From contig NZ_JAJOZT010000004.1 of the NCBI RefSeq assembly GCF_021168475.1, positions 186,001 through 250,000 on the forward strand: a stretch of DNA of 64,000 bases, in the 5' to 3' direction. The notes beneath the pieces were generated by a model. It saw nothing but the letters and a program-made list of their open reading frames with translations, did not search any database and was not told the origin of the DNA. The position numbers and the translations under genes are program-made. This document shows positions 28,801 to 35,317 of this stretch, in pieces. The stretch comes from Pseudoclavibacter sp. 13-3 (GTDB taxonomy: Bacteria; Actinomycetota; Actinomycetes; Actinomycetales; Microbacteriaceae). How positions within the stretch are numbered: position 1 is the first letter of the stretch; each line of letters begins with the position of its first letter.

Positions 28801-29232
28801 CAGTTCATCCGGACTGCTGCTGGCGTGCGTCGATGCGAGCACCGGCACACCCGCACGAATCGCCGCCTCTTTGGCGTTGACCTTGTCGCCGGCCAGCTCC
28901 AGTGCATCTGCACCGGGCCCGATGAACGTGATGCCGTTCTCGGCGGCGGCGCGGGCCAGCCCGGGGTTCTCAGAGAGAAAGCCGTAGCCCGGGTAGATCG
29001 CGTCGGCGCCCGATTCGAGAGCGACGCGAATGATCTCGTCGATGTCGAGGTAGGCCTTCACCGGTCGCCCCGCCTCGCCGATCTGGTAGGCCTCATCGGC
29101 CTTCAGCCGGTGAATGGAGTGTCGGTCTTCGTAGGGGAAGACCGCGACCGTTTTGGCACCGAGCTCGAATGCGGCCCGGAATGCGCGAACGGCGATCTCT
29201 CCACGATTGGCCACCAGGATCTTCTTGAACAA
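25801..29232 (-). CDS. pyc: Pyruvate carboxylase
   Basis: This biotin enzyme carboxylates pyruvate to oxaloacetate, the main anaplerotic reaction in many actinobacteria. The 1143-residue chain has an N-terminal biotin carboxylase domain (FKKILVANRGEIAVRAFRAA; GGGGRGIRKV; RDCSVQRRNQKVVEIAPAP; FIEMNPRIQVEHTVTE), a carboxyltransferase barrel (RDAHQSLLATRVRTKDLL; WGGATYDVALRFLGEDPW; HVIGIKDMAGLLRP), and a C-terminal biotinyl domain with biotin Lys in EAMKMEANI. I start at TTG 29232 because GGGGAG precedes it at 5 bases; an ATG at 29247 is in frame but has no site. The def gene follows after one base. Confidence 0.97.
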   Translation of the reverse strand: MFKKILVANRGEIAVRAFRAAFELGAKTVAVFPYEDRHSIHRLKADEAYQIGEAGRPVKAYLDIDEIIRVALESGADAIYPGYGFLSENPGLARAAAENGITFIGPGADALELAGDKVNAKEAAIRAGVPVLASTHASSSPDELVALAEEIGFPLYAKALAGGGGRGIRKVDTPEELKPALEQAMSEAGNAFGDSRMFLEQAVLRPRHIEVQVLADHTGYTVHLFERDCSVQRRNQKVVEIAPAPNITAELREQLTTAAIRFAKEIGYVNAGTCEFLVETVGDRAGTPVFIEMNPRIQVEHTVTEEVTDVDLVQSQMLIAAGATLPELGLSQDRISIHGAALQTRITTENPAENFRPDTGRISTYRSPGGAGVRIDGGTTAAGAQVSPYFDSMLAKLTCRARDFPSAVRRARRALAEFRIRGVSTNIPFLLNVLSEPDFIAGDLSTHFIDERPELFDMRKSKDRGTKLITWLADVTVNKPWGERPAGLVDPTQKLPHTIDTKVVPDGAKQLLDRVGPRAFAEALRNDTQLRVTDTTFRDAHQSLLATRVRTKDLLEAAPYVAAAAPGLWSVEAWGGATYDVALRFLGEDPWERLDKLRVALPNIPLQMLLRGRNTVGYTPYPTKVTDAFIEEAVVGGVDVFRIFDALNDINQMRPAIESVLATGTAVAEGALCYTADLLDPREDLYTIDYYLRLAEQIVQSGAHVIGIKDMAGLLRPEAARRLVTALRREFDLPVHLHTHDTPGGQLATLLAASEAGVDAVDAAAAPLAGTTSQPSFSALVAALSHTERDTGFDLDAISDLEPYWEAVRHLYRPFESGLDAPTGRIYRHQIPGGQLTNLRQQAIALGLSTKFEVIEDNYAAANRILGRPPKVTPSSKVVGDLALHLAAVGADPDDFEAHPEKYDVPDSVVKFMAGELGDLPGGWPEPFRSKVLAGREVHLTETELTEDQERALEGDSASRRRQLNHLLFPGPADDFEKFREDYGDLSTLDTEDYLYGFEANKEHAAQLDKGLRLYTALSAIGPANDKGERTVMGVLNGQLRPVTVRDESIKVQTEEAERADVSNPNQVAAPFAGVVTLKVKPGDTVSVGEPVASIEAMKMEANIAAGADGVVERVVFDGSRQVEPGDLLLVITPSTVTAVAGE

Positions 29233-29362
29233 TTGGTCTCCCCACATCGCGAGTCGTTTGCACGATTGTACCGTGCTGCGGCGCCGCTCTCACATGCTCA
29301 GCCGACGGTCAGAACCGAGACGGTTGTGCAGAGTCGCGCTCTACCGGGTAGCGTAGATGGTC

Positions 29363-30214
29363 GTGGACGTACTCAGTGTGAGCTCTCTTAAAGGCGGGGT
29401 CGGAAAGACCACCGTCGCCCTCGGTCTTGCCTCAGCGGCCCTGGCGCGCGGAAAGCGCACCCTGGTCGTCGACATCGACCCGCAGACGGATCTGACGACC
29501 GGTCTGGCCGTCGACCCCGGGTCGGCACTGACCATGGCAGACGTGATCAAGAACCCGTCGCCCGATGTCGTGCGGCGCGCGATCGTGTCGAGTGCCTGGA
29601 CCGAAGACCGCACACTGTCAGTCGACGTCATGGTCGGCTCGCCGCGCACGATCGAGTTCGACGTGCCCGCCCCTCGCCCGCGCGATCTGTGGAAGCTCGA
29701 CGAGGCACTCGCCCTGCTCGAAGACGCCTATGACGTGGTCATCATCGACTGCCCGCCGTCGCTGAACTCGCTCACGCGCAACGCCTGGCTCGCCAGCGAT
29801 CGGGTGCTGCTCATCGCCGAGCCGAGCCTCTTCGCCGTGTCGGCCGTGGGCCGCGCGCTCAAAGCCATGGAAGAGCTCAGCCTCGATCAGCAGGTGCCGG
29901 TGAAGCCGCTCGGCGTGCTCGTCAACCGCTTTCGCAAGCAGTCGATCGAACATGAGTTTCGCATCTCAGAGCTCGAACAGCTCTACCCCCGCCAGCTGCT
30001 CGACGTGCGTCTGCCCGAGCGCGCCAGCCTGCAGCAGGCTCAGGGCTCGGCCCGCCCGGTGCATTCCTGGCCCAGCGAGTCGGGCAAGAAGATGGCCGCA
30101 CAGTTCGATCAGGTGTTCGACGTGTTCGAGCAGGCCGTCGACGGTCACCCGCAGGCCCGTGGGCATGCCGGTCGCAAGGCCGCGGCGAAGGCCGCTGAGA
30201 AGAAGGCTCGCTGA
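29363..30214 (+). CDS. ParA/MinD family ATPase (orphan)
   Basis: This is a deviant-Walker ATPase of the ParA type. The 283-residue product has the P-loop SSLKGGVGKTTVALGLA at the N terminus, VVDIDPQTDLTTG (switch I), VVIIDCPPSLNSLT (Walker B), and a basic Lys/Ala-rich tail (KAAAKAAEKKAR) that could contact DNA. No parB is adjacent, so it is probably not the chromosomal partition ATPase; similar orphans sit next to MerR/GarA genes in actinobacteria. GTG 29363 (VDVLSVSSLKGG) is preferred over ATG 29357 because TAGCGT at 29349-29354 would be a -10 eight bases upstream, giving a leaderless mRNA. Confidence 0.87.
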   Translation: MDVLSVSSLKGGVGKTTVALGLASAALARGKRTLVVDIDPQTDLTTGLAVDPGSALTMADVIKNPSPDVVRRAIVSSAWTEDRTLSVDVMVGSPRTIEFDVPAPRPRDLWKLDEALALLEDAYDVVIIDCPPSLNSLTRNAWLASDRVLLIAEPSLFAVSAVGRALKAMEELSLDQQVPVKPLGVLVNRFRKQSIEHEFRISELEQLYPRQLLDVRLPERASLQQAQGSARPVHSWPSESGKKMAAQFDQVFDVFEQAVDGHPQARGHAGRKAAAKAAEKKAR

Positions 30215-30285
30215 CCCGCAGCGGTCAGCACAGACTGCTCGCGTCGGCTTCGAGTCGGCTTCGCCGATTGCGGGGATGCGCCGGC

Positions 30286-30861
30286 TCAGCTGGCCGAGCG
30301 GCGGCGATGGCGGCGTTCAGCCAGCTCGTCGACGTGCGTCTCGGTCGCCCCGATCGTCACCAGGTTGTCTTCGACTTCGCGCAGCACCTTGCCGACGGCG
30401 ATGCCGAACACGCCCTGCCCCCGACTCACCAAGTCGATGACCTCGTCGTTCGAGGTGCAGAGATAGACGCCACCGCCGTCGCTCATCAGGGTGATCTGCG
30501 TCATGTCTTGAATACCCGCGTCTCGCAGCTGTTCGACGGCGACGCGAATCTGCTGCAGCGAGATGCCCGTGTCGAGCAGACGCTTCACCAGCTTGAGGGT
30601 GAGGATGTCGCGAAAACCGTACAGACGCTGTGTGCCAGACCCATGCGCGCCCCGAATCGTAGGCTTCACCAGACCGGTGCGCGCCCAGTAGTCGAGCTGC
30701 CGATAGCTGATGCCGGCGGCGTTCGCCGCAACGGCACCACGATAGCCTCGGTCTCGGTCGAGCCCGGGAATGCCATCGGTGAACAGCACGTCAGAGAGCT
30801 CGGGGTCGTCGACTGACGAAAGCTGCGCATCCGGCATTTCTGGGTGCTGTTCGTCAGTCAT
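30286..30861 (-). CDS. MerR family regulator, Rv1830-like
   Basis: This 191-residue protein has an N-terminal winged helix of MerR type (ISYRQLDYWARTGLVKPT; RLYGFRDILTLKLVKRLLD; QIRVAVEQLRD) and a C-terminal domain with VYLCTSNDEVIDLVSRGQGVFGI. There are no Cys metal ligands. Mycobacterium tuberculosis carries garA, a MerR gene, a DUF151 gene and a second MerR gene in a row; this protein resembles the second MerR protein. Here the DUF151 gene is missing and the two MerR genes are adjacent (143 bp apart). The C-terminal region may sense a ligand or partner protein, but none is known to me. Family assignment is firm, the target unknown. Confidence 0.85.
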   Translation of the reverse strand: MTDEQHPEMPDAQLSSVDDPELSDVLFTDGIPGLDRDRGYRGAVAANAAGISYRQLDYWARTGLVKPTIRGAHGSGTQRLYGFRDILTLKLVKRLLDTGISLQQIRVAVEQLRDAGIQDMTQITLMSDGGGVYLCTSNDEVIDLVSRGQGVFGIAVGKVLREVEDNLVTIGATETHVDELAERRHRRRSAS

Positions 30862-31004
30862 GAACGACTCCTTCGAGGGGGTGGTGACGACCGCAGCTTG
30901 TGTGCGATCTGTGAGTCACACTACCAGTCACTCCGCGTGGCGAGACTGAAGCTGGAGGTTTCCCGTCGGCGTGTCGAAGTCTCAACGTTCACGTGAGACT
31001 TGAA

Positions 31005-31742
31005 TCAGCTGTCGAGCTGCTGAACCGCCCGTTCAAGCAGCGTGCGCTTCAGATCGACGAGCGCCTCGACCACCTCGGCGGTGACGTTCGCCGCCTGAGC
31101 ACGAGCCTCGGGATCATCACGACGGAAGCCGCTGATGACCCCCTCGACCAGCCCGATCTCGCGGTCGGTCGATGCCTTCACACCGCGCAGGTGCCGAGGT
31201 TCGATGCCGCGCTCTTTGAGCGAGACCAGCAGCGACAGTACCTCGCGGGCCTTCTGGTCGAAGCGCGAGCCCGTCGGCAGCAGACCGACCGAGACCGCGT
31301 CGCGCACCAGCTGTGCGTCAGCGTGGGTGATTTCGATGAGTTCAGCCCGCGAGTACGCCTGCTGGTCGACCTGGTGGTCGAGTGCGCTGAGCGGATGCGC
31401 GATGCCCGGAAGCATCGGAGACTCCCCCGCGTCGATCTCGTCGACGTACTGACGGATGACTTTGAGCGGCAGGTAGTGGTCGCGCTGCAGGCTCAGCACC
31501 AGGCGCAGACGGTCGACGTCTGCGGGGCCGAACTTGCGGTAGCCGGACTCGGTTCGCTGCGGAGAGACCAGCCCGCGCTCTTCGAGAAAGCGGATCTTCG
31601 ACGGCGTGACGTCAGGAAAATCGGTGACCAGCCGAGTGAGTACCTGGCCGATGCTCAGCAGCTTCTGGGCGTCATCGATCGATTCGGTCGCCGGCTGCGA
31701 AGCTGCCGAGTGGTCGATGTGCCTGCGTGCAGCCTGCCCCAT
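31005..31742 (-). CDS. ftsR: MerR family regulator, FtsR-like
   Basis: This 245-residue MerR-type regulator has a winged helix (LSIGQVLTRLVTDFPDVTPS; IRFLEERGLVSPQRTESGYR; FGPADVDRLRLVLSLQRDHY) and a C-terminal helical region. In Corynebacterium glutamicum the gene directly after odhI encodes FtsR, an activator of ftsZ, and the M. tuberculosis counterpart follows garA. Here it begins at the last base of the garA-like gene's stop, the same arrangement. I therefore propose it as the FtsR orthologue, acting on the ftsZ promoter near 2846-3011; binding there is inference. No effector-binding Cys residues are seen. Confidence 0.8.
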   Translation of the reverse strand: MGQAARRHIDHSAASQPATESIDDAQKLLSIGQVLTRLVTDFPDVTPSKIRFLEERGLVSPQRTESGYRKFGPADVDRLRLVLSLQRDHYLPLKVIRQYVDEIDAGESPMLPGIAHPLSALDHQVDQQAYSRAELIEITHADAQLVRDAVSVGLLPTGSRFDQKAREVLSLLVSLKERGIEPRHLRGVKASTDREIGLVEGVISGFRRDDPEARAQAANVTAEVVEALVDLKRTLLERAVQQLDS

Positions 31743-32281
31743 CAGCCGTTCTCGCCTGTGAGCAGATCGCGACGCGACGGATAGTACGTGAGCCGGAACT
31801 TGCCGATCTGCACTTCTGCGCCGTCTTCGAGATGGGCGCTCTCGATGCGAGTGCCGTTGAGATACGTGCCGTTCAGTGATCCCAGATCGACGACGTCGTA
31901 GCCGACGGCTGCCCCCGTGCCCGTGCGACGGAACTCCGCATGGCGACGGGATACCGTCACATCATCGAGGAAGATGTCGGCGTGCGGGTGGCGACCGACC
32001 GTGACCACATCGGAGTCGAGCAGAAAACGCGACCCGACGTTGGGGCCTTGACGCACGATCAGGAGTGCCGACCCGACCGGCAACGAGGCGATGGCCTCGA
32101 GTTCTTCGGTGCCCACGCCGATCTGGATCGCCCCTGTGGCAAGCAACTTCTGCGCGAACGTGCCGGTGAATGTCAGGGTCTCATCTTCGGTCGAGAGATT
32201 CACGACCGGCTGCACACGCGTGGCCGGCTCTTGGGGATCATTCTCGGGATGCTGCTGCCCCAGATCTTGTTCTGCGCTCAT
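31742..32281 (-). CDS. garA: FHA domain protein, GarA/OdhI homologue
   Basis: GarA/OdhI is a cytosolic FHA protein that inhibits 2-oxoglutarate dehydrogenase and tunes glutamate metabolism until phosphorylated by PknB/PknG-type kinases. The 179-residue product has the FHA core VTVGRHPHADIFLDDVTVSR with RRHAEF and DLGSLNGTYLNGTRIES, ending VQIGKFRLTYY, and the PVGSALLIVRQGPNVGSRFLL strand pair. The N-terminal phospho-motif that reads E-T-T-S-V in GarA appears here as DETLTFTGTF, so the paired Thr residues are separated. The N-terminal extension (about 45 residues) is also longer than GarA's. ATG 32281 heads an operon with the FtsR-like gene. Confidence 0.88.
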   Translation of the reverse strand: MSAEQDLGQQHPENDPQEPATRVQPVVNLSTEDETLTFTGTFAQKLLATGAIQIGVGTEELEAIASLPVGSALLIVRQGPNVGSRFLLDSDVVTVGRHPHADIFLDDVTVSRRHAEFRRTGTGAAVGYDVVDLGSLNGTYLNGTRIESAHLEDGAEVQIGKFRLTYYPSRRDLLTGENG

Positions 32282-32439
32282 TCATCCCTCCTCTCAACAC
32301 AATCTGCTGACCACTTTAGTCGATCAGGCTCAGGCGTGGGCACGGCGTGTCGCACCGATTCACACGCCCCGCGGCCTCTGTGTGTCGATGTGTCTGCGCG
32401 CTTGTGTATTATGGGTGAGGTTGTCCACGAAACGGACGA

Positions 32440-32515
<76 letters not shown>

Positions 32516-32518
32516 GAA

Positions 32519-32553
32519 AAGCCCAGGTGAGAGCAGATTCCTCACCTGGGCTT
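32519..32553 (+). terminator. tRNA-Pro terminator at attL
   Basis: AAGCCCAGGTGAG and CTCACCTGGGCTT form a perfect 13-bp stem, followed by CGTCGTTTCTG. It lies 6 bases after the tRNA. A similar but non-identical hairpin follows attR at 39051-39084; one of the pair is native and the other came with the island. Confidence 0.8.
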
Positions 32554-32648
32554 CGTCGTTTCTGTTGTCCTTTTCGGAGGGGTTTATGGAAGCATCCGAC
32601 CGCGGGTGCTGACGCCTTCCGGGACGCCTCGATTGCGGCCATTGCGAC

Positions 32649-32672
32649 GAGCCGGGACCTGGCCGGGACCTG
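32649..32672 (+). repeat. 24-bp repeat near attL (copy 1)
   Basis: Positions 32649-32672 contain the 11-base unit CCGGGACCTGG in tandem (second copy one base short) and are identical to 38880-38903 near attR, in the same orientation. Each copy lies inside the island, 102-134 bp from its att site. Integrase arm-type binding sites are an attractive reading; a leftover duplication is the alternative. Confidence 0.75.
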
Positions 32673-32794
32673 GAGCCCGTTTTGGGCCGCGATCGGCAGC
32701 CTTTTCATCGCCGAGGTGCCGTCGCTCGACTGGACGCTGCGGGGCTCTCACGCTCGGGGTTCGGGTCTGCTGTGGGTCTGGTTGACTGTTTTCC

Positions 32795-33615
32795 TTATGC
32801 TGCTTGTGCAGTTGGTTGATAAGTTATCTCATATTCCAGCGGGGTCAACTTCCCGAGGGCTTTTTGTCTGCGCCGTCTGTTGTAGGTGCCGTTGATCCAG
32901 CGGACGAGCGCGAGGCGGAGTTCGTGTCTGGTGGCCCATTTCTTCCGATCGAGGACGTTGGTCTGGACGAGGTTGAAGAACGATTCCATGGCGGCGTTAT
33001 CCGCGCAGGTACCCACCGCGCCCATTGACTGGACCAGCTCGTGCGCTGCGAGTGCGCGACGGTACTTGCGTGAACGAAACTGGCTGCCCCTGTCGCTGTG
33101 GACCACCAACCCCGGTGCTGGCTTGCGCCGGTTGATCGCATCCTGGAGGGCTGCGACGGCCAGGCTGGCCTTCATGCAGTCGCTGATCGAGTAGCCGACG
33201 ATCCGCCCCTCGAACACATCTTTGAGCGCGCAGAGATACAGCTTGCCCTCGCGCGTCCAGTGCTCGGTGATGTCGGTCAACCACAACAGATCCGGGGCGT
33301 CAGCGGTGAAGTCTCGGCGTACCTGATCCTCGGCCGTCGGTGGCCCCACGAGCCCTTGCGCCTGCCGGTGCCGACGATGACCGAGCGGATCCCGTTCTCG
33401 GAGCACACCCGCCAGATCCGCCGCTCTGACGCGGTGGTCGCACCGGTGGCCTGCAGCTCCCAGGCGATCTGCCGATACCCGTACTCCGGGTCCTCCTGGT
33501 GCATATCGAAAGCTTGATTCGCCAGATGAGCATCGTCCCAATCACGCTGCGACACTCCTACAGCCAGCCATTTGAAGTAGCCCTGCTTCGTGATCTTCAA
33601 CACCCGGCACGTCAC
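32795..33615 (-). pseudogene. IS3-family transposase orfB, frameshifted
   Basis: This is the DDE transposase of the IS3 family. The N-terminal part reads VTCRVLKITKQGYFKWLAVG, DPEYGYRQIAWELQA and ENGIRSVIVGTGRR; it then loses frame near 33345. The other frame continues GPPTAEDQVRRDFTADAPDL, LWLTDITEHW (first catalytic Asp), HSDRGSQFRS (second Asp), and ADNAAMESFFNLVQTNVLDR (catalytic Glu). The DDE residues are thus all present but split over two frames. The shift lies inside orfB, not at the orfA-orfB junction where a programmed frameshift is normal, so it is a disabling mutation unless it is a sequencing error. Confidence 0.85.
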
Positions 33616-33651
33616 CGCGACCAGCTCCTGGACGAGCGGGCCAGCGCTGAT

Positions 33652-33951
33652 TCAGCACAGGCATTTTGGGAACTTCAGATTCGCCTGCGACAGATACGCC
33701 GCCGCGCGACGCAGCACCTCGTTCTCCATCACCAGCTCACGAATGCGTATCAACGCCTGCGCGGACGCTCTCATCGTCTCAGCGTCCCCACTCGTCGGCA
33801 GCCCGTGCTTCGCGTACTGAGCCTTCGCGACCCAGGCCTGCAGGGCAGACTTCGAGACCCCCAGGTCAGCACACACCTACTTCTGAGCGATCCCGGACTC
33901 CACCAGCCCGACAGCATCCTTCTTGAACTCGTCCGTGTACTTCTTCGGCAT
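33652..33951 (-). pseudogene. IS3-family transposase orfA with internal stop
   Basis: This is the helix-turn-helix subunit of the IS3 transposase. Starting at ATG 33951 it reads MPKKYTDEFKKDAVGLVESG, then a TAG where homologues have a sense codon (probably Gln, one base changed), and continues in the same frame as VCADLGVSKSALQAWVAKAQ and the leucine-zipper region ENEVLRRAAAYLSQANL. The in-frame stop and the changed C terminus make it non-functional. It should produce no frameshifted OrfAB fusion. Confidence 0.82.
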
Positions 33952-34021
33952 GATCAACATCCTCCCGCACGACCCGAAAGCCATGCAATCTCAGAGTCAA
34001 CCAAACCTGCAGCACACCCCA

Positions 34022-34267
34022 ACGAACAACATCCGCAGGCAGCTCCGTGACGTGATGGAGCAGGCAGGAGTGCCCGACGTTACCCCGCACAGGTTCCGCC
34101 GCACCGCAGCGACCGCGATCAACGAGATCGGGGGACTACAGCTCGCCTCCGAACTCCTCGGACACAGTGACCCATCGATCACGCGCGAGCACTACATCCG
34201 CCGCAACGAGACGGTGAACCCTGCGACCGCAGAGTTCCTCGAGTGCGCGTTCGGGCGCGCGGTATGA
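34022..34267 (+). pseudogene. C-terminal fragment of a tyrosine site-specific integrase
   Basis: About 82 residues of an integrase catalytic domain remain: TPHRFRRTAATAINEIGG (His-x-x-Arg box), LASELLGHSDPSITREHYIR (the Gly-His motif and the nucleophilic Tyr) and a short tail ending FGRAV. The first Arg of the catalytic set and the whole DNA-binding N-terminal half are missing, replaced by the IS3 end at 34021. A tyrosine integrase is the enzyme expected for the tRNA-Pro att sites, so this is probably the island's own integrase. A longer in-frame reading begins inside the IS (33923) but that part is not integrase-like. Confidence 0.85.
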
Positions 34268-34292
34268 AGGAGAAGCCACGGGTCTGCCAGAG

Positions 34293-34387
34293 AGTGCTCG
34301 CCACGAGCACTATGGCAAGGCTCTGTGCATCCTATGAGAGTATGCGAGAGAATATGAATGTGGTTGCAACCGCCCGGACTGGGCGGT
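34293..34387. repeat. Two inverted repeats upstream of the hamA-like gene
   Basis: AGTGCTCG-CCA-CGAGCACT (34293-34311) is a perfect 8-bp stem with a 3-base loop, 26 bp after the integrase stop, and could end that transcript. ACCGCCC-GGACT-GGGCGGT (34369-34387) is a perfect 7-bp inverted repeat 55 bp before the hamA-like start and could be an operator or leader hairpin. The AT-rich TATGCGAGAGAATATGAAT stretch at 34341-34359 between them may hold the promoter. Confidence 0.5.
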
Positions 34388-34441
34388 GAAGTGGTCGTAG
34401 GGCTGAGCTTCTAGCCATACGTGGAGTGATGGAGCCCCTCT

Positions 34442-35317
34442 ATGAAGCCTGCTAATGAAGGCAGCGAACAGCCGCGAAGCTTGCCGGCGAACGGCCTCCC
34501 AAGTCTTGGCGGAATCGAGGGGTTATCCCTCCAGTCCGACGGAAATACTGCATTGGTTGTCATTGAATCAATCTCGGACACCTTCAAAGAGCATCTCCAA
34601 AAGAGGCTCGCTGCCTTCTGCTACGGAGCTCAGACTGCTGCAGAGGACTCAAGCTACTACTCTTTCGAAAACACAATTCGTGAGTTCCTTGACCGGTATG
34701 AGAAAAAGCCTGAGAGCACGAAAATCGGAATGGCCGGGGAACTAATTGTCCACGTTCTTATGCCGCATACTCATGCGCGTCTTTCAAGCACCGCCGTCTT
34801 CTTCAATAAAGAAGAACGGAGCATCAAAAAGGGATTTGACCTCACCTTTCACGGAGTCGACGGCAATGCCCTCTGGTATGGCGAGGTTAAGTCTGGCCGG
34901 GTCAACGAGAGCCAGACGGCTGACGAGAAGTCCGCTGATCTACTCAAGAAAGCGGCAAGTGACATCGCGGATAAACTTGGTCCCGGCGCGGAACGATCGC
35001 GCTGGGACTCTGCCATCATTGACGCAGGCATTACGCTCCAATCGCCGCAAGCGGCTACTGCGAAGGCACTCCTACGAAGCGATGTCAGCTCTGCGGTAGC
35101 TGGTAGTGATTTTGAAAAGAACGTCGTACTCGCATCAACTGTCATACATGCGCTTGATCATTGCCAGCTAAGCAGCGAAAAGCTTATCGAGACAGTCCGC
35201 GGCCTAAAGAAGTCGAGCAAATTCTCCTCAATGTGCGTACTATCGGTTCAACAAGAAGAGATTGAGTCAGTTATTTCATTCCTTCGGGAGGTGGTAACCG
35301 ATGCCGACGCCAATTGA
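34442..35317 (+). CDS. hamA: HamA-like (DUF1837-type) nuclease of a Hachiman-type defence system
   Basis: This 291-residue protein has a PD-(D/E)xK-type layout: GMAGELIVHVLM with E100, KKGFDLTFHG with D133, and LWYGEVKSG with E148 and K150. This order, Glu helix, G-F-D, then W-x-G-E-x-K, is that of DUF1837/HamA proteins. In known Hachiman systems HamA is a DNA nuclease held inactive by the HamB helicase and released when HamB meets damaged or phage DNA, leading to abortive defence. ATG 34442 follows GGAG at 7 bases. Its 3' end overlaps the helicase gene by 17 bp. Overall similarity to characterised HamA could not be measured; AbpA-like proteins are the nearest alternative. Lower G+C than flanks. 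Confidence 0.72.
   Translation: MKPANEGSEQPRSLPANGLPSLGGIEGLSLQSDGNTALVVIESISDTFKEHLQKRLAAFCYGAQTAAEDSSYYSFENTIREFLDRYEKKPESTKIGMAGELIVHVLMPHTHARLSSTAVFFNKEERSIKKGFDLTFHGVDGNALWYGEVKSGRVNESQTADEKSADLLKKAASDIADKLGPGAERSRWDSAIIDAGITLQSPQAATAKALLRSDVSSAVAGSDFEKNVVLASTVIHALDHCQLSSEKLIETVRGLKKSSKFSSMCVLSVQQEEIESVISFLREVVTDADAN

Larger units (their letters stand above)
32762..34021 (-). mobile_element. Degenerate IS3-family insertion sequence
   Basis: The approximately 1260-bp element is bounded by imperfect 27-bp terminal inverted repeats (32762-32788 and 33995-34021), sharing the block TGGTTGACT and about 21 of 27 positions. It encodes an orfA/orfB transposase pair on the minus strand in the IS3 arrangement. 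Both frames are broken. I see no clean target duplication, so the exact outer ends are uncertain by a few bases. It abuts the truncated integrase gene, whose N-terminal part is absent on the other side, so insertion was accompanied or followed by deletion. Confidence 0.82.

Noticed and set aside
26416-29391. A 991-codon open frame on the plus strand opposite pyc
   Set aside because: It is antisense to a fully motif-supported pyruvate carboxylase; length alone is expected at this base composition.
33345-33660. The broken IS3 frames as normal programmed frameshifting
   Set aside because: Programmed shifting in IS3 occurs at the orfA-orfB overlap. Here one lesion is a stop inside orfA and the other a shift well inside orfB.
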